Shown here piece by piece: positions 42,638-54,778 of a DNA stretch of 64,000 nucleotides. Location of the stretch: assembly GCF_000144915.1 (NCBI RefSeq), contig NC_014374.1, forward strand, positions 124,001 to 188,000, read 5' to 3'. Below the pieces are notes generated by a model that was not told where the DNA came from, did no database searches, and saw only the letters and a list, made by a program, of their open reading frames with translations. The stretch is from Acidilobus saccharovorans 345-15 (GTDB lineage: Archaea; Thermoproteota; Thermoprotei_A; Sulfolobales; Acidilobaceae). Numbering within the stretch: position 1 is the stretch's first letter; each line of letters starts with the position of its first letter. Both the position numbers and the translations under genes were made by a program.

Positions 42638-42733
42638 CGCCTCAGCCGGGGACAGCGTCCTCACCAGCTCAGGCCTATCGACCTCCTCATCGGCGTTAAG
42701 CCCAAGGCCCTCTGCAACACAGGCCTTGATCAT
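42629..42733 (-). CDS. Possible small protein, 34 aa
   Basis: A short minus-strand frame opens with ATG 42733, six bases after a GTGA-like site, and reads MIKACVAEGLGLNADEE to VRTLSPAEALN, with the codon bias of its neighbours. The same stretch also reads as a loose C/D-box layout (CGATGA, CTGA, TGGTGA, CTGA with 12-15 base gaps) on this strand, which is a competing reading. Alternatively it is the tail of a lost gene. No promoter is visible. Confidence 0.3.
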   Translation of the reverse strand: MIKACVAEGLGLNADEEVDRPELVRTLSPAEALN

Positions 42734-42791
42734 CGGTAGTCACGCTTGCAGCGCTCTTCATCGGGCCGCTCTGACACTTTGCCTCCTAACG

Positions 42792-42799
42792 TTTATAAA
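42792..42799 (+). promoter_or_regulatory. TATA box of the universal stress protein gene
   Basis: ACGTTTATAAAATC lies 24-31 bases before GTG 42823, so the message is probably leaderless or nearly so. Confidence 0.6.
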
Positions 42800-42822
42800 A
42801 TCTAAACTTCAATAACAAGCAC

Positions 42823-43263
42823 GTGGTGGGCCAGGTGTATAAGAAGATACTCGTTGGCTATGACGGTAGCGAGGGCGGCGAGAAGGCGCTCAGCAGGGCG
42901 CTTGAGCTTGCCAAGAGCTTCAACAGCGAGCTCTGCCTCCTGACGGTTATACCTCCAAGCTCCATGGCCTTTGGAGAGATTGTGGTTCCAGACGCTGTCA
43001 ACCTCTCGCTCATAATAGAGTCCTCCAGGAAGAGGCTCTCGGACCTCGCCGCCAAGCTCTCAGCTGAGGGCTACAAGGTGAGGTTTGAGGTGCTTACAGG
43101 CGACCCAGGCGACACCATAGTTAGCTATGCTGAGGTCAATGGCTGTGACCTGATAGTCCTCGGCAGGAGGAGGCTCTCGAAGCTTGAGAGGCTGGTCCTC
43201 GGCAGCGTGACCCACAAGGTCGCGGGCAAGTCAACTAAGGCTGACGTGCTTGTTGTGCCTTAG
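42823..43263 (+). CDS. Universal stress protein, ATP-binding type
   Basis: A 146-residue UspA-fold protein: KKILVGYDGSEGGEKALSRALELA at the start and, near the C-terminus, the nucleotide-binding loop VLGRRRLSKLERLVLGSVTHKV, which has the G-x2-G-x9-G(S) pattern of ATP-binding members. The function is stress-linked nucleotide sensing. It is a single-gene unit with a very close TATA box and a 3' overlap of 29 bases with the MFS gene on the other strand. Confidence 0.9.
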   Translation: MVGQVYKKILVGYDGSEGGEKALSRALELAKSFNSELCLLTVIPPSSMAFGEIVVPDAVNLSLIIESSRKRLSDLAAKLSAEGYKVRFEVLTGDPGDTIVSYAEVNGCDLIVLGRRRLSKLERLVLGSVTHKVAGKSTKADVLVVP

Positions 43264-44446
43264 GCCCCCTCGGCAGCATCACAAGCATTATTGATGATGC
43301 GACTGCGAAGGCCGCGAAGGCCCACATGGTCGCCTCAAGAGGAGTCATCCCGAGGAGCCCATCCCCCTGAAGTATGAAGCCTCCCAGCAGGGCGCCCACG
43401 GAGCCTCCCACCGTGTTGCCTATGCCCCAGACTATCGAGTTCGCCTGAGCCCTCACGCTCCTGTCCACTACCTCGGAGACGTAGCCCAGCAGCACGGGGA
43501 AGCCGCTCATGGCGAAGAAGCTGTAGAGGCCGAGCAGCGTTGTTATCATTATCGGGCCGCGCGTGAACAGGAACGCTATGTAGAGGGCCGTGGAGGCCAG
43601 GGTTGTCAATATAATGACGCTCCTGCCCCCGTACCTGCTGACCATCCACCCAAACAGCGGCTGGCCGACTATGGCTGTAGCATATGACGTGGTGACTATT
43701 ACGCCCATGAGTATCCTTGACCTCACGAGGTGCTCAACGTAGGTCGGCACGTACGTCATTACCCCAGTCATGAATATGGCCCTGATGAACACTATGGCCG
43801 TCAGGGGCACAAGAAGGTAGCTGTACTGGGAGAGCCTTGAAAACGACCTGGCCGCGCTCTCCTTGGTCGCCGGCATCCTGAGGCCGTGAAGGCCCAGGCT
43901 TATGATGGCTGTCAGTATGAAGACGTACGCGGCTATTATCGCCAGGGCCTCGCTGCCCCCAAGGTAAGCTATGGCTATGGTCATCACAGTGGGAAATATT
44001 GCCCTGCCCACACTGCCGGCGGAGCCGTTTATGCCCAGGGCCCTCCCGGCCTGGCCCTCGTATGAGTACTGAAGTATTGAGCCCCCCAGCGGGTGGTAGA
44101 AGGAGAGCCCGAGGCCCAGCAGCACAGACCCAAGTCCTATCAGCGCGAGCCTTGCAACTCCCCCGTACACGAAGGTTCCAGCGAAGGAGGCCATGGAGGC
44201 CCCTATGAGTATGAAGCCTACCGTCATGAGCGTGACGTGGCTTCCCGCCCTGTCGGCCCTGTTGCTGATCAGGGGGCTGGCAAGGCCCGAGAGCACGTTG
44301 ACCAGGGCAGCCATGCCGCCCAGGAAGGCCGGCGACACGTGCATGTCTATATAGTAAGTTATCAGTATCGACACCGTGACCAGAAAGCTGTCATTTAAGA
44401 AGTGGGCTACGGACGTGAACAGCAGCGACCTGGTCCTGATATTCAT
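43235..44446 (-). CDS. Major facilitator superfamily transporter
   Basis: A 403-residue protein with 12 membrane segments in two six-helix halves. It has the first-loop NRADRAGSHVTLMTVGFILIG (motif A-like) after the second helix, and NSIVWGIGNTVGGSVGALLGGF in the second half. The substrate is open; the layout is like the fosmidomycin-resistance (Fsr) type. The open frame reaches 44473, but ATG 44446 (MNIRTRSLLFTS), five bases after GAGGGGA, is the better start. A perfect palindrome lies in the promoter. Confidence 0.8.
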   Translation of the reverse strand: MNIRTRSLLFTSVAHFLNDSFLVTVSILITYYIDMHVSPAFLGGMAALVNVLSGLASPLISNRADRAGSHVTLMTVGFILIGASMASFAGTFVYGGVARLALIGLGSVLLGLGLSFYHPLGGSILQYSYEGQAGRALGINGSAGSVGRAIFPTVMTIAIAYLGGSEALAIIAAYVFILTAIISLGLHGLRMPATKESAARSFSRLSQYSYLLVPLTAIVFIRAIFMTGVMTYVPTYVEHLVRSRILMGVIVTTSYATAIVGQPLFGWMVSRYGGRSVIILTTLASTALYIAFLFTRGPIMITTLLGLYSFFAMSGFPVLLGYVSEVVDRSVRAQANSIVWGIGNTVGGSVGALLGGFILQGDGLLGMTPLEATMWAFAAFAVASSIMLVMLPRGPKAQQARQP

Positions 44447-44478
44447 GCAGGTCCCCTCACGGGCCCGAGGCAAGCTAC

Positions 44479-44494
44479 AGATAAATATTTATCT
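44479..44494 (-). promoter_or_regulatory. Perfect 16-base palindrome at the MFS promoter
   Basis: AGATAAATATTTATCT reads the same on both strands, 33-48 bases upstream of the MFS start, over the expected TATA position. It may be an operator as well as the TATA region. Confidence 0.45.
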
Positions 44495-44566
44495 AATAAT
44501 TAGCGAAGTTCTGGGGCATTCAAGATTTGAAACCCAGGGCCAGGACCGCCTAAGAAATTATAAAGA

Positions 44567-45337
44567 ATGGAGTTAACCACAGAGACGTGGGGGAACCGCT
44601 TGTCCCTCACGGCAGCTATCCTGGCAGGAGGGGAGGGCACGAGGTTTAGGCCATACACGGACCTCATACCGAAGCCCATGATACCGCTGGGCCCCGATGA
44701 GAAGCCCGTAGCGGACCACATAGTTAATGTCCTGATAAAGGGTGGCGTGAGCCACATAGTCTTCCTCGTCAACTACAAGTGGAAGTACGTGAGGAACTAC
44801 TTCGGCTACGGCGACAGGTTCGGCATAAAGATAGACTACAGCATAGACGACGACAAGTACAAGAACACCGGGGGCTCGCTGCTCAAGGCCTACAAGCACC
44901 ACCTGCTCGACAGCGACCCCATAGTTGTGTGGTACGGCGACATACTGGCTCCCATAAACGCCAGCGGGCTGGTCAAAGAACACGTCAGGCAGGGCGTCGA
45001 CGCGCTTTTGGTGGTTGCCAACAGCTACCAGGTCCCGGTGGGCGTGGCCGAGGTCAACGAAAAGAATGACGTGGTCAGCCTCAAGGAGAAGCCATGGGTC
45101 GACATGAAGGTCACCATAGGCGTCCTCACCATAAGGCCTGGCCTGCTTGAGGAGTACGAGGGGCAACTGGGCACCTCCTTTGACATAATGGGGGACCTGA
45201 TACCGGCCATGATAAGCTCGGGCAGGAAGGTCAAGGCCTACATATACGACGGCCCATGGGTTGACGTTGGGAGCCTCGAGAGGTACAAGAAGATAGACGA
45301 GGACCTCCTCAGGAAGGTCACGGAGCTGCCCTCCTGA
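44567..45337 (+). CDS. Sugar-1-phosphate nucleotidyltransferase
   Basis: A 256-residue NTP-transferase. The signature LAGGEGTRFRPYTDLIPKPMIPLG lies near residues 16-39, with ADHIVNVLIKGGVSHI and YSIDDDKYKNTGGSLLKAYKHHL (sugar-binding) following. The active-site VWYGDIL segment holds the metal Asp. It likely forms an NDP-sugar such as dTDP-glucose or GDP-mannose for glycosylation; the base is not resolved. No left-handed beta-helix domain follows, and no neighbouring glycosyltransferase is present. It overlaps the convergent phosphomevalonate dehydratase small-subunit gene by 20 bases. Confidence 0.85.
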   Translation: MELTTETWGNRLSLTAAILAGGEGTRFRPYTDLIPKPMIPLGPDEKPVADHIVNVLIKGGVSHIVFLVNYKWKYVRNYFGYGDRFGIKIDYSIDDDKYKNTGGSLLKAYKHHLLDSDPIVVWYGDILAPINASGLVKEHVRQGVDALLVVANSYQVPVGVAEVNEKNDVVSLKEKPWVDMKVTIGVLTIRPGLLEEYEGQLGTSFDIMGDLIPAMISSGRKVKAYIYDGPWVDVGSLERYKKIDEDLLRKVTELPS

Positions 45338-45704
45338 CCCTCACGACCCCGCTCCCGTCAAGCTCCACCAGGTCCCCGTCCCTAACCTTGGAGAGCTGGT
45401 CCTCCGGTATGGAGTCGACCAGGGGTATGCCAGCCAGCACGCACCCAGCCACTATTATGGGGTCGACCCTCGACATCACTATGGCGGCCGGGGCCGCCCC
45501 GTTGGCCTTAAGGGCGTAAATTACGTAGCTGCCTACGGTGCTCCCCCTGGGCCTCCTAGCCACTATGACCCTCGAGGCGACGCTCCTGCCGTCAGGCGTC
45601 CTGCCGGTGTGGGGGTCCACGTCCCCGTAGAAGCTCAGCGCATCCATTACTACGGCCTGGCCGGCCGCCCTGCCGGGCACCAGCTGCCTTCCCCTGAGCT
45701 CCAT
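45318..45704 (-). CDS. Phosphomevalonate dehydratase small subunit (aconitase X swivel, DUF126)
   Basis: A 128-residue beta-barrel protein starting MELRGRQLVPGRAAGQAVVM. It continues SRVIVARRPRGSTVGSYVIYALKANGAAPAAIV, with the catalytic-Ser-containing loop PRGSTVGS, and ends DLVELDGSGVVRVR. With the large subunit next door it forms aconitase X, shown in archaea to dehydrate mevalonate 5-phosphate to trans-anhydromevalonate 5-phosphate. The open frame runs to 45854 inside the other gene; the ATG at 45704 lies two bases after the large subunit's stop and is the clear start. Confidence 0.85.
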   Translation of the reverse strand: MELRGRQLVPGRAAGQAVVMDALSFYGDVDPHTGRTPDGRSVASRVIVARRPRGSTVGSYVIYALKANGAAPAAIVMSRVDPIIVAGCVLAGIPLVDSIPEDQLSKVRDGDLVELDGSGVVRVRRAAP

Positions 45705-45706
45705 GG

Positions 45707-46912
45707 TCACGCCTCCGAGCCCAGCCTCCTGGCCAGCTCCTCCATGGACTCGAGGCCCACCCTGAGGCCATGCCTCGAGAGGTAGAACATGGCCTTGTAG
45801 CTGTAGGTCGCCACCCTGAGGCCCTCCCTCCGCAGCTTCGACACTATGAGGCACGTGTCCCTGAGCACGACGGCCCCGTACTCCCTGAGCACAGCCATGG
45901 CCTCAGGGCTTATGCGCCTCTCCTCGTCCCTTGACGTCGTTATGAGCAGCTGGGGCCTGTTTCCCTTCGGCTTAAGCCTTGAGAGCTCCCTGGCCAGGGC
46001 CTCCACCTCCTCCGCTGAGGCGTGAGGGCACCCCACGTACACCAGGTCCACGTCGTCAAGCCTCATCGACTCGAGCTCCGCCTCCACGTCCCTGTAGTCT
46101 ATCGTCACCACCTCCTCAAACCTGCTGGGGGGCTCCTCGGGCGTCAGGCCAGGGACGAAGACCATTGCTATGTCGCCCTCAGCGCCCACGGCCGCCCCGA
46201 GCTCCTTGAACGTCTCCCTGTCCACGCTGGCGTCGAGCAGCGGCGGCCCCTCGCCGCGGTGGAGCCTGACAAGCACCCTGCCGAGCACTGCAGCCCTGGC
46301 GTAGTCAAGCCTGTAGCCTCCGGGGGCCTCAAGCCTGTAGGCCGCCCTCGGCCTCCTGAACTCGGGCACGTGCATCCCGTAGTAGTAGGTCCTGCCTGCT
46401 ATGGCCGCCATCAGGGCCACAGGCCCTCCCTCCCTGTTGGTCCTCAGGCCGAGCACGCTGTTGGCGTAGACCACCGCGTTTGACTCGCCCCAGGCCACGC
46501 TCTGGCCCGGCCTCAGCCCCCTGACGGATGGTATGTAGTATGGGGTGCAGGTGAGCGTCAGCGACGCGCCCATCCTGTGAAGTGCGCTCACTATGGCCCT
46601 CTGCCCCTCAAGGACCTCCCTGTCGGCCGATATGAGGTCGAAGGCCTCGGGGGCCTCCAGGTCAAAGCCTATGGGGTTAACGGTCGTGGGCACCGAGAAC
46701 CTGGCGCCCATGTTAGCCAGGTCCTCTATGAACTTCCTGCCGGGCTCGCCTATGTTGTTGTAGGAGACGCCCGAGACGTGGGCGTGGACTATGGGCTGGA
46801 GCCTCTCGGCTCCCAGGGCCTCGCCAACCTTAACTATGACCTCCAGCGCTTTGGCCCTGGCCTCCCCCTCCTCGCCCCTCAGCACCCTCTCCTCCTCGGC
46901 CGTCAGGTACAT
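45707..46912 (-). CDS. Phosphomevalonate dehydratase large subunit (aconitase X, DUF521)
   Basis: A 401-residue Fe-S enzyme subunit starting MYLTAEEERVLRGEEG. The three ligand Cys of the cluster are expected in TCTPYYIPS (about residue 122), VYVGCPHAS (about 297) and RDTCLIVS (about 352). The substrate-loop stretch GESNAVVYANSVLGLRTNREGG near 140 is typical of the family. Together with the small subunit it acts in the archaeal mevalonate pathway for isoprenoid lipids. Its ATG overlaps the stop of the preceding gene by one base (TGATG), so that gene is coupled to it. Confidence 0.88.
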   Translation of the reverse strand: MYLTAEEERVLRGEEGEARAKALEVIVKVGEALGAERLQPIVHAHVSGVSYNNIGEPGRKFIEDLANMGARFSVPTTVNPIGFDLEAPEAFDLISADREVLEGQRAIVSALHRMGASLTLTCTPYYIPSVRGLRPGQSVAWGESNAVVYANSVLGLRTNREGGPVALMAAIAGRTYYYGMHVPEFRRPRAAYRLEAPGGYRLDYARAAVLGRVLVRLHRGEGPPLLDASVDRETFKELGAAVGAEGDIAMVFVPGLTPEEPPSRFEEVVTIDYRDVEAELESMRLDDVDLVYVGCPHASAEEVEALARELSRLKPKGNRPQLLITTSRDEERRISPEAMAVLREYGAVVLRDTCLIVSKLRREGLRVATYSYKAMFYLSRHGLRVGLESMEELARRLGSEA

Positions 46913-47910
46913 CAGTACCACCACGTGTCCATGAAGCTGTGCTCCGGCACCAGGTAGAGCCTCTCCGCCCTCGCCCTGCACGCCGGGGCCAATATGCACT
47001 CGCCACTATCGCAGCCGCCAAAGGAGCTGCACTTAGCCGAGCAGCCGGAGGCGCAGGAGGGCCCCTCGAAGGTGCAGCAGGACCTGCCGAAGGACCAGAG
47101 GAAGTCGTCCATTATGAACGGGTCCACGCCGGCGGCCTGGGCCACCAGCCTGTAGGCCTCCCTGACGGCGAGCCTGAGCATGACGTCCTCCTGGGGCCTG
47201 AAGGGGTGGCCGGCAGCTATTAGCTCGAGCGTGTTTGGGTCGACGTCAACTATGCCCGTCCTGAGGGCTATCCTGGTCAGGTGGTTGTCAACGGGCACCT
47301 CCTTGTTCTGCGGGTCCTGGAATATCACCACCTCCCTCCTCTCTATGAACTTTGCCAGGAGGAACGCCTTCTTTTCAACCGGGTCCTGGTAGGCCTTGAA
47401 GACCTTGAGCAGGTCTATGAAGCCCTGGGCTACCCCCCTCCTAAGGTAGCCCCCTGAGTCAAGTATGAGCCTGTAGGGGTCGCCGTCGAAGATCGCCTTG
47501 AGCTTCAGTCCAAGGTCCCTGAGCAGCTCCGCCCTGACGCGGGCGTCCGGCGGCCTGGCCCTGTCAACGGTGAGCCACCTCAGCACGTCCTCCTCGGTGA
47601 CCTTGGCCAGCCTCTCCGCGGTGAAGAACCCTGGGTCATCGGCGAAGAGCCTTGAGCCGAGCCTGTAGAGCAGGTCAGCGCCGTGGAACCTCTCCCCGTT
47701 GACCTCGGCCTCGTACTGCCTCCTGCCCCTGCTTAGCCTGTGGTCCATGGCTACCATGACTAGGAAGTATGCCATCACGTCCCTCCTGGGGGTCCCCCTG
47801 GGCGGGTAGTACCTTGGGTCCTCGAAGGTGTCGGGCCTGAGCCTGCTGACGGCCTTGGCTATCAGTCTGCCCAGCTCCCCTGCCCTGTCCCTGTTAACCT
47901 CTACCTTCAA
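46912..47910 (-). CDS. HhH-GPD-like protein with expanded Fe-S cluster loop
   Basis: A 333-residue protein without a firm family name. The second half resembles endonuclease-III-type DNA glycosylases. PVDNHLTRIALRTG (Asp208) matches VDTHV-type active-site Asp segments, and DDFLWSFGRSCCTFEGPSC...ECILAPAC matches the C-x6-C-x2-C-x5-C loop of those enzymes. Between the middle cysteines is an insert bearing three more Cys. The rest is helical. I take TTG 47910 as start; the frame runs to 48048, but the extra residues are Ser/Leu-rich and overlap the divergent gene. It is coupled to the aconitase X subunits, for which an Fe-S role could be imagined. Confidence 0.6.
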   Translation of the reverse strand: MKVEVNRDRAGELGRLIAKAVSRLRPDTFEDPRYYPPRGTPRRDVMAYFLVMVAMDHRLSRGRRQYEAEVNGERFHGADLLYRLGSRLFADDPGFFTAERLAKVTEEDVLRWLTVDRARPPDARVRAELLRDLGLKLKAIFDGDPYRLILDSGGYLRRGVAQGFIDLLKVFKAYQDPVEKKAFLLAKFIERREVVIFQDPQNKEVPVDNHLTRIALRTGIVDVDPNTLELIAAGHPFRPQEDVMLRLAVREAYRLVAQAAGVDPFIMDDFLWSFGRSCCTFEGPSCASGCSAKCSSFGGCDSGECILAPACRARAERLYLVPEHSFMDTWWY

Positions 47911-47965
47911 GCGGCGTCCCGTAACGCTGTTAAGTCCGACCAAAGATAAGCTTAGAGGAAGAGGG

Positions 47966-48268
47966 ATGAGCGAGGACTGGGAAATAAGGGCCTCCCAGCT
48001 CCTTGAGGTCGCCAGGTCGCTCAAGGGGGAGCTGAGGGAGGCCTTCATCTACCTGGTTGACAACGTGTCCGTGGGCGACCTCAGGGCAGCCATAGACCTC
48101 AGGAGGAGGGGGATCAGGGACCCGGCGGCGGTGCTGGAGGAGCTGGTTAACATGGGGCTTGCCGAGAGGGGGGACGAGTGCTACAACCTCCCCGCGCCCC
48201 TCAGGAAGCTCATAGCCGAGAGGGGAATCGGGGCTATAGAGAGGGTCCTGGGCTCAGGGCCCGGATGA
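47966..48268 (+). CDS. Small helical protein, 100 aa, possible winged helix
   Basis: A 100-residue protein starting MSEDWEIRASQLLEVARSL at ATG 47966, after GAGGAAGAGGG. Residues 25-70 (AFIYLVDNVSVGDLRAAIDLRRRGIRDPAAVLEELVNMGLAERGDECYNL) look like a winged-helix turn with a strand pair at its end. A DNA-binding role is inferred. The family is not known to me. It is divergent from the HhH-GPD-like gene, sharing a 55-base promoter region. Confidence 0.55.
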   Translation: MSEDWEIRASQLLEVARSLKGELREAFIYLVDNVSVGDLRAAIDLRRRGIRDPAAVLEELVNMGLAERGDECYNLPAPLRKLIAERGIGAIERVLGSGPG

Positions 48269-48865
48269 CAGGGCCTTGGCGCGCCCGGCAGGCCCCAGCC
48301 CTCCCCTTCACGGCCTGGGCAGCCGAGTGAACCGTGCAGTAGGCCGTGGCCGAGGCCACCTCAGCGCCCCGGCGACCTCCCTCCACGAGGTCCTCGCCAC
48401 TAGCAGCGCGGCCCTGCGACGCCTCCTTGGTTATTGACGGCCCCGGCAGCCTGGTGGACTCGGGCACCTCGATGTCAGGCACAGCCCCGCCTGTGGCGTC
48501 CCCGAGGGGACTTAAGCGTCGAGCACCTGCCGTTGAGCACTGCCGCGCCGGCCTTGCCCAGCGGCGCCGAGGCCCTGGTTATGTCCTTCAGGACTCCTCG
48601 AGCCGCCCTGAAGGCTGAGTCGCAGGGCCCCTCCCCAGCCAAGCGATACTTTCAGCCTCCCTGAGGTCAGGGGTGCCGCAGAAGTTAGCCCTCGCGGACC
48701 CTACTGCCTTGACGGGCGACTCAGGGTCGTCAGCCGCCTTGGCGGCCGGGACGCTGTCCCCGTGGACCGCTTTGCCACCCTCCACGACGGCCAAGCATGA
48801 GGCACCGCCCAGGGTCGACTTCCGGGCCCTCAGGGCTTACGCTGGGCTTAGCCGCCGGGACTAGT
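48269..48865 (-). pseudogene. Degraded coding-like stretch, unidentified
   Basis: This 600-base stretch before the rRNA genes has no whole gene. On the minus strand three frames in turn give protein-like text: EGGKAVHGDSVPAAKAADD with VGSARANFCGTPD (48588-48794), then DSAFRAARGVLKDITRAS, then ATGGAVPDIEVPESTRLPG to AYCTVHSAAQAVKGRAGA (to 48240). Frame changes would be needed near 48610 and 48490. That fits a decaying gene of unknown function. No complete homologue is recognised, and chance coding in GC-rich DNA is not excluded. Bases 48866-48937 are AT-rich without a feature. Confidence 0.3.
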
Positions 48866-48937
48866 ATGATGAGCCCTTGCGCGTGCAGTCCTGAGGCTAA
48901 ATTATGAGAGAATGGAAAGGAAAAGGAGCATAGTCAC

Positions 48938-48990
48938 GAGCGCCGCCCACCCGATGGGGCCGGCTGAACCCTCCAGGCCTGGCCCCACCA
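48938..48990 (-). other. 23S rRNA processing stem, 3' arm
   Basis: Bases 48938-48961 are a perfect inverted match to 52140-52163, and CCTGGCCCCACCA at about 48979 pairs with 52111-52123. Together they flank the 23S gene and form the pre-rRNA stem with unpaired bulges cut by the splicing endonuclease. Confidence 0.85.
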
Positions 48991-48997
48991 AGGTTCT

Positions 48998-52102
<3,105 letters not shown>

Positions 52103-52110
52103 GGTGCCCC

Positions 52111-52163
52111 TGGTGGGGCCAGGCCCAGATCTGGGCGCTGGCCCCATCGGGTGGGCGGCGCTC
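52111..52163 (-). other. 23S rRNA processing stem, 5' arm
   Basis: The arm pairs with 48938-48990. The central CCCAGATCTGGG on this side can fold on itself. The matching pair of interrupted helices is the usual bulge-helix-bulge substrate. Confidence 0.85.
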
Positions 52164-52252
52164 ATTGAGCTCAGCTGGCGCTGAGCCCTAGCGCCCTTCG
52201 CTCACAAGCAAAGCTTGTGAGCTGCATCGGCAGAGGGGTCCGTGAGCTTTCA

Positions 52253-52272
52253 CGCGGCAGGGTGTCCAACCG
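52253..52272 (-). other. 16S rRNA processing stem, 3' arm
   Basis: GCGGCAGGGTGTCCAACCGCC here pairs with GGCGGTTGGGCACACCCTGCCG at 53796-53817, and GTCCGTGAGC (52237) with GCTCACGGAC (53829), flanking the 16S gene. Confidence 0.8.
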
Positions 52273-52280
52273 CCATTCGA

Positions 52281-53776
<1,496 letters not shown>

Positions 53777-53795
53777 CAGCCGCAAGGCGGCGGCT

Positions 53796-53817
53796 GAGGC
53801 GGTTGGGCACACCCTGC
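53796..53817 (-). other. 16S rRNA processing stem, 5' arm
   Basis: The partner arm of 52253-52272. A further hairpin, CAGCCGC-AAGGCG-GCGGCTG, lies between this arm and the mature 16S end. Confidence 0.8.
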
Positions 53818-53951
53818 CGTTACGTGGCTCACGGACCCCTGTCAGACCTAAGCGTCCCTGAGGTACCACTCCCCAGGGTTTGCTTAGGCCCCCATTCGCT
53901 AAGCGTCCACGGCTCCTGTCAGAGCCGTAGATTCTTCTTACTGTGCTAGGG

Positions 53952-53959
53952 TTTATAAC
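53952..53959 (-). promoter_or_regulatory. TATA box of the rRNA operon
   Basis: CAAACGTTATAAACC on the minus strand has a good BRE/TATA layout. Transcription would start near 53928, about 150 bases upstream of the mature 16S. Confidence 0.7.
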
Positions 53960-54077
53960 GTTTGCTAGTAGCTGATACCTCAGAACAAAGTTATTAGCCG
54001 CCCCAAGGCCCCCGTGGACGCCGCTGAACGGGAATCCATGGCATGCAAATCGCCATAATAGAACGTCAGGACGGTGT

Positions 54078-54158
54078 CCCCGCAGCCAGAGGCCGGGCCT
54101 CACGCCGGGAGCGACGACTCCCTGTTGGCCCAGCGCCGCCGGGCGAGCAGCTGCGGGG
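54078..54158. other. Cloverleaf-like inverted-repeat element between rRNA operon and the 54.2-kb gene
   Basis: Within the 414-base region 53777-54190, CCCCGCAG (54078-54085) can pair with CTGCGGGG (54151-54158). Three hairpins sit inside: GAGGC-CGG-GCCTC (54089-54101), GGGAG-CGACGA-CTCCC (54107-54122) and GCCC-x9-GGGC (54128-54144). No tRNA T-loop or other conserved tRNA letters occur, so I do not call a tRNA. The rest of the region is the rRNA promoter and 5' leader. Confidence 0.25.
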
Positions 54159-54190
54159 CGCTGTTATTGTGGCCTCCGGGGCTATTAACT

Positions 54191-54778
54191 TCAGGGCTCC
54201 CTGAGAAGGCCGAGCCTCCTGGCCAGGAGCTCCCAGTCAAGGCTGAAGACTATGAGGCCCGCCACGAGGCCCGCGGCCGCCATGAATATTATGATCACGT
54301 ACTCCGGCAGCCTGAATATCATGGACACCTCGCCGGTTATGAAGTAGAGCAGGGAGGTCTCGGCCACGGTCTTCAGAAGCTTGGCGGCCGCGGCTATGAG
54401 GCCCATGAGCTTGGCCCTCATGCCCGAGGCGCCCCCCACCATGTAGACAAAGTCGTCAAGTGGGAGCACCGGCACCACCGCCGCGAAGAACGCCAACAGG
54501 TAGGCCCACCTGCTGTTGGAGTACCTTGCCAGGAACCTCACGTTCCTGTTCCTCCTCAGGACCCCCTTAAGGCCCACCCCGAGGTAATACATGACGACCT
54601 TGGCTATCGCCGCCCCGAGGGATGCTGCAAGCACCGGGGGCCAGAAGCCCAGGCCCCCATACTTTATCTCAAGCAGGACGACGGTGACATAGGGAGGGGC
54701 CCCAAGGGGGATTAGGTTGAACAGCAGGGCCACAGAGAAGCTGGCGGCTATTACTGCGAGGGCGCTCACGTGCGTCAC
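54191..54778 (-). CDS. VTT/DedA-like membrane protein
   Basis: A 195-residue protein with four or five membrane segments. LGAPPYVTVVLLEIKYGGLGFWPPVLAASLGAAIAKVVMYYLGVG near residues 25-65 and VVPVLPLDDFVYMVGGASGM near 105-125 resemble the VTT/SNARE-associated domain re-entrant loops. Homologues act as lipid scramblases or transport proteins in other organisms; here the role is open. It overlaps the aEF1-beta gene by four bases and is the last gene of a four-gene unit. Confidence 0.6.
   Translation of the reverse strand: MTHVSALAVIAASFSVALLFNLIPLGAPPYVTVVLLEIKYGGLGFWPPVLAASLGAAIAKVVMYYLGVGLKGVLRRNRNVRFLARYSNSRWAYLLAFFAAVVPVLPLDDFVYMVGGASGMRAKLMGLIAAAAKLLKTVAETSLLYFITGEVSMIFRLPEYVIIIFMAAAGLVAGLIVFSLDWELLARRLGLLREP

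Noticed and set aside
54078-54158. tRNA gene
   Set aside because: A cloverleaf outline can be drawn, but the T-loop TTCRANY and other invariant positions are missing.
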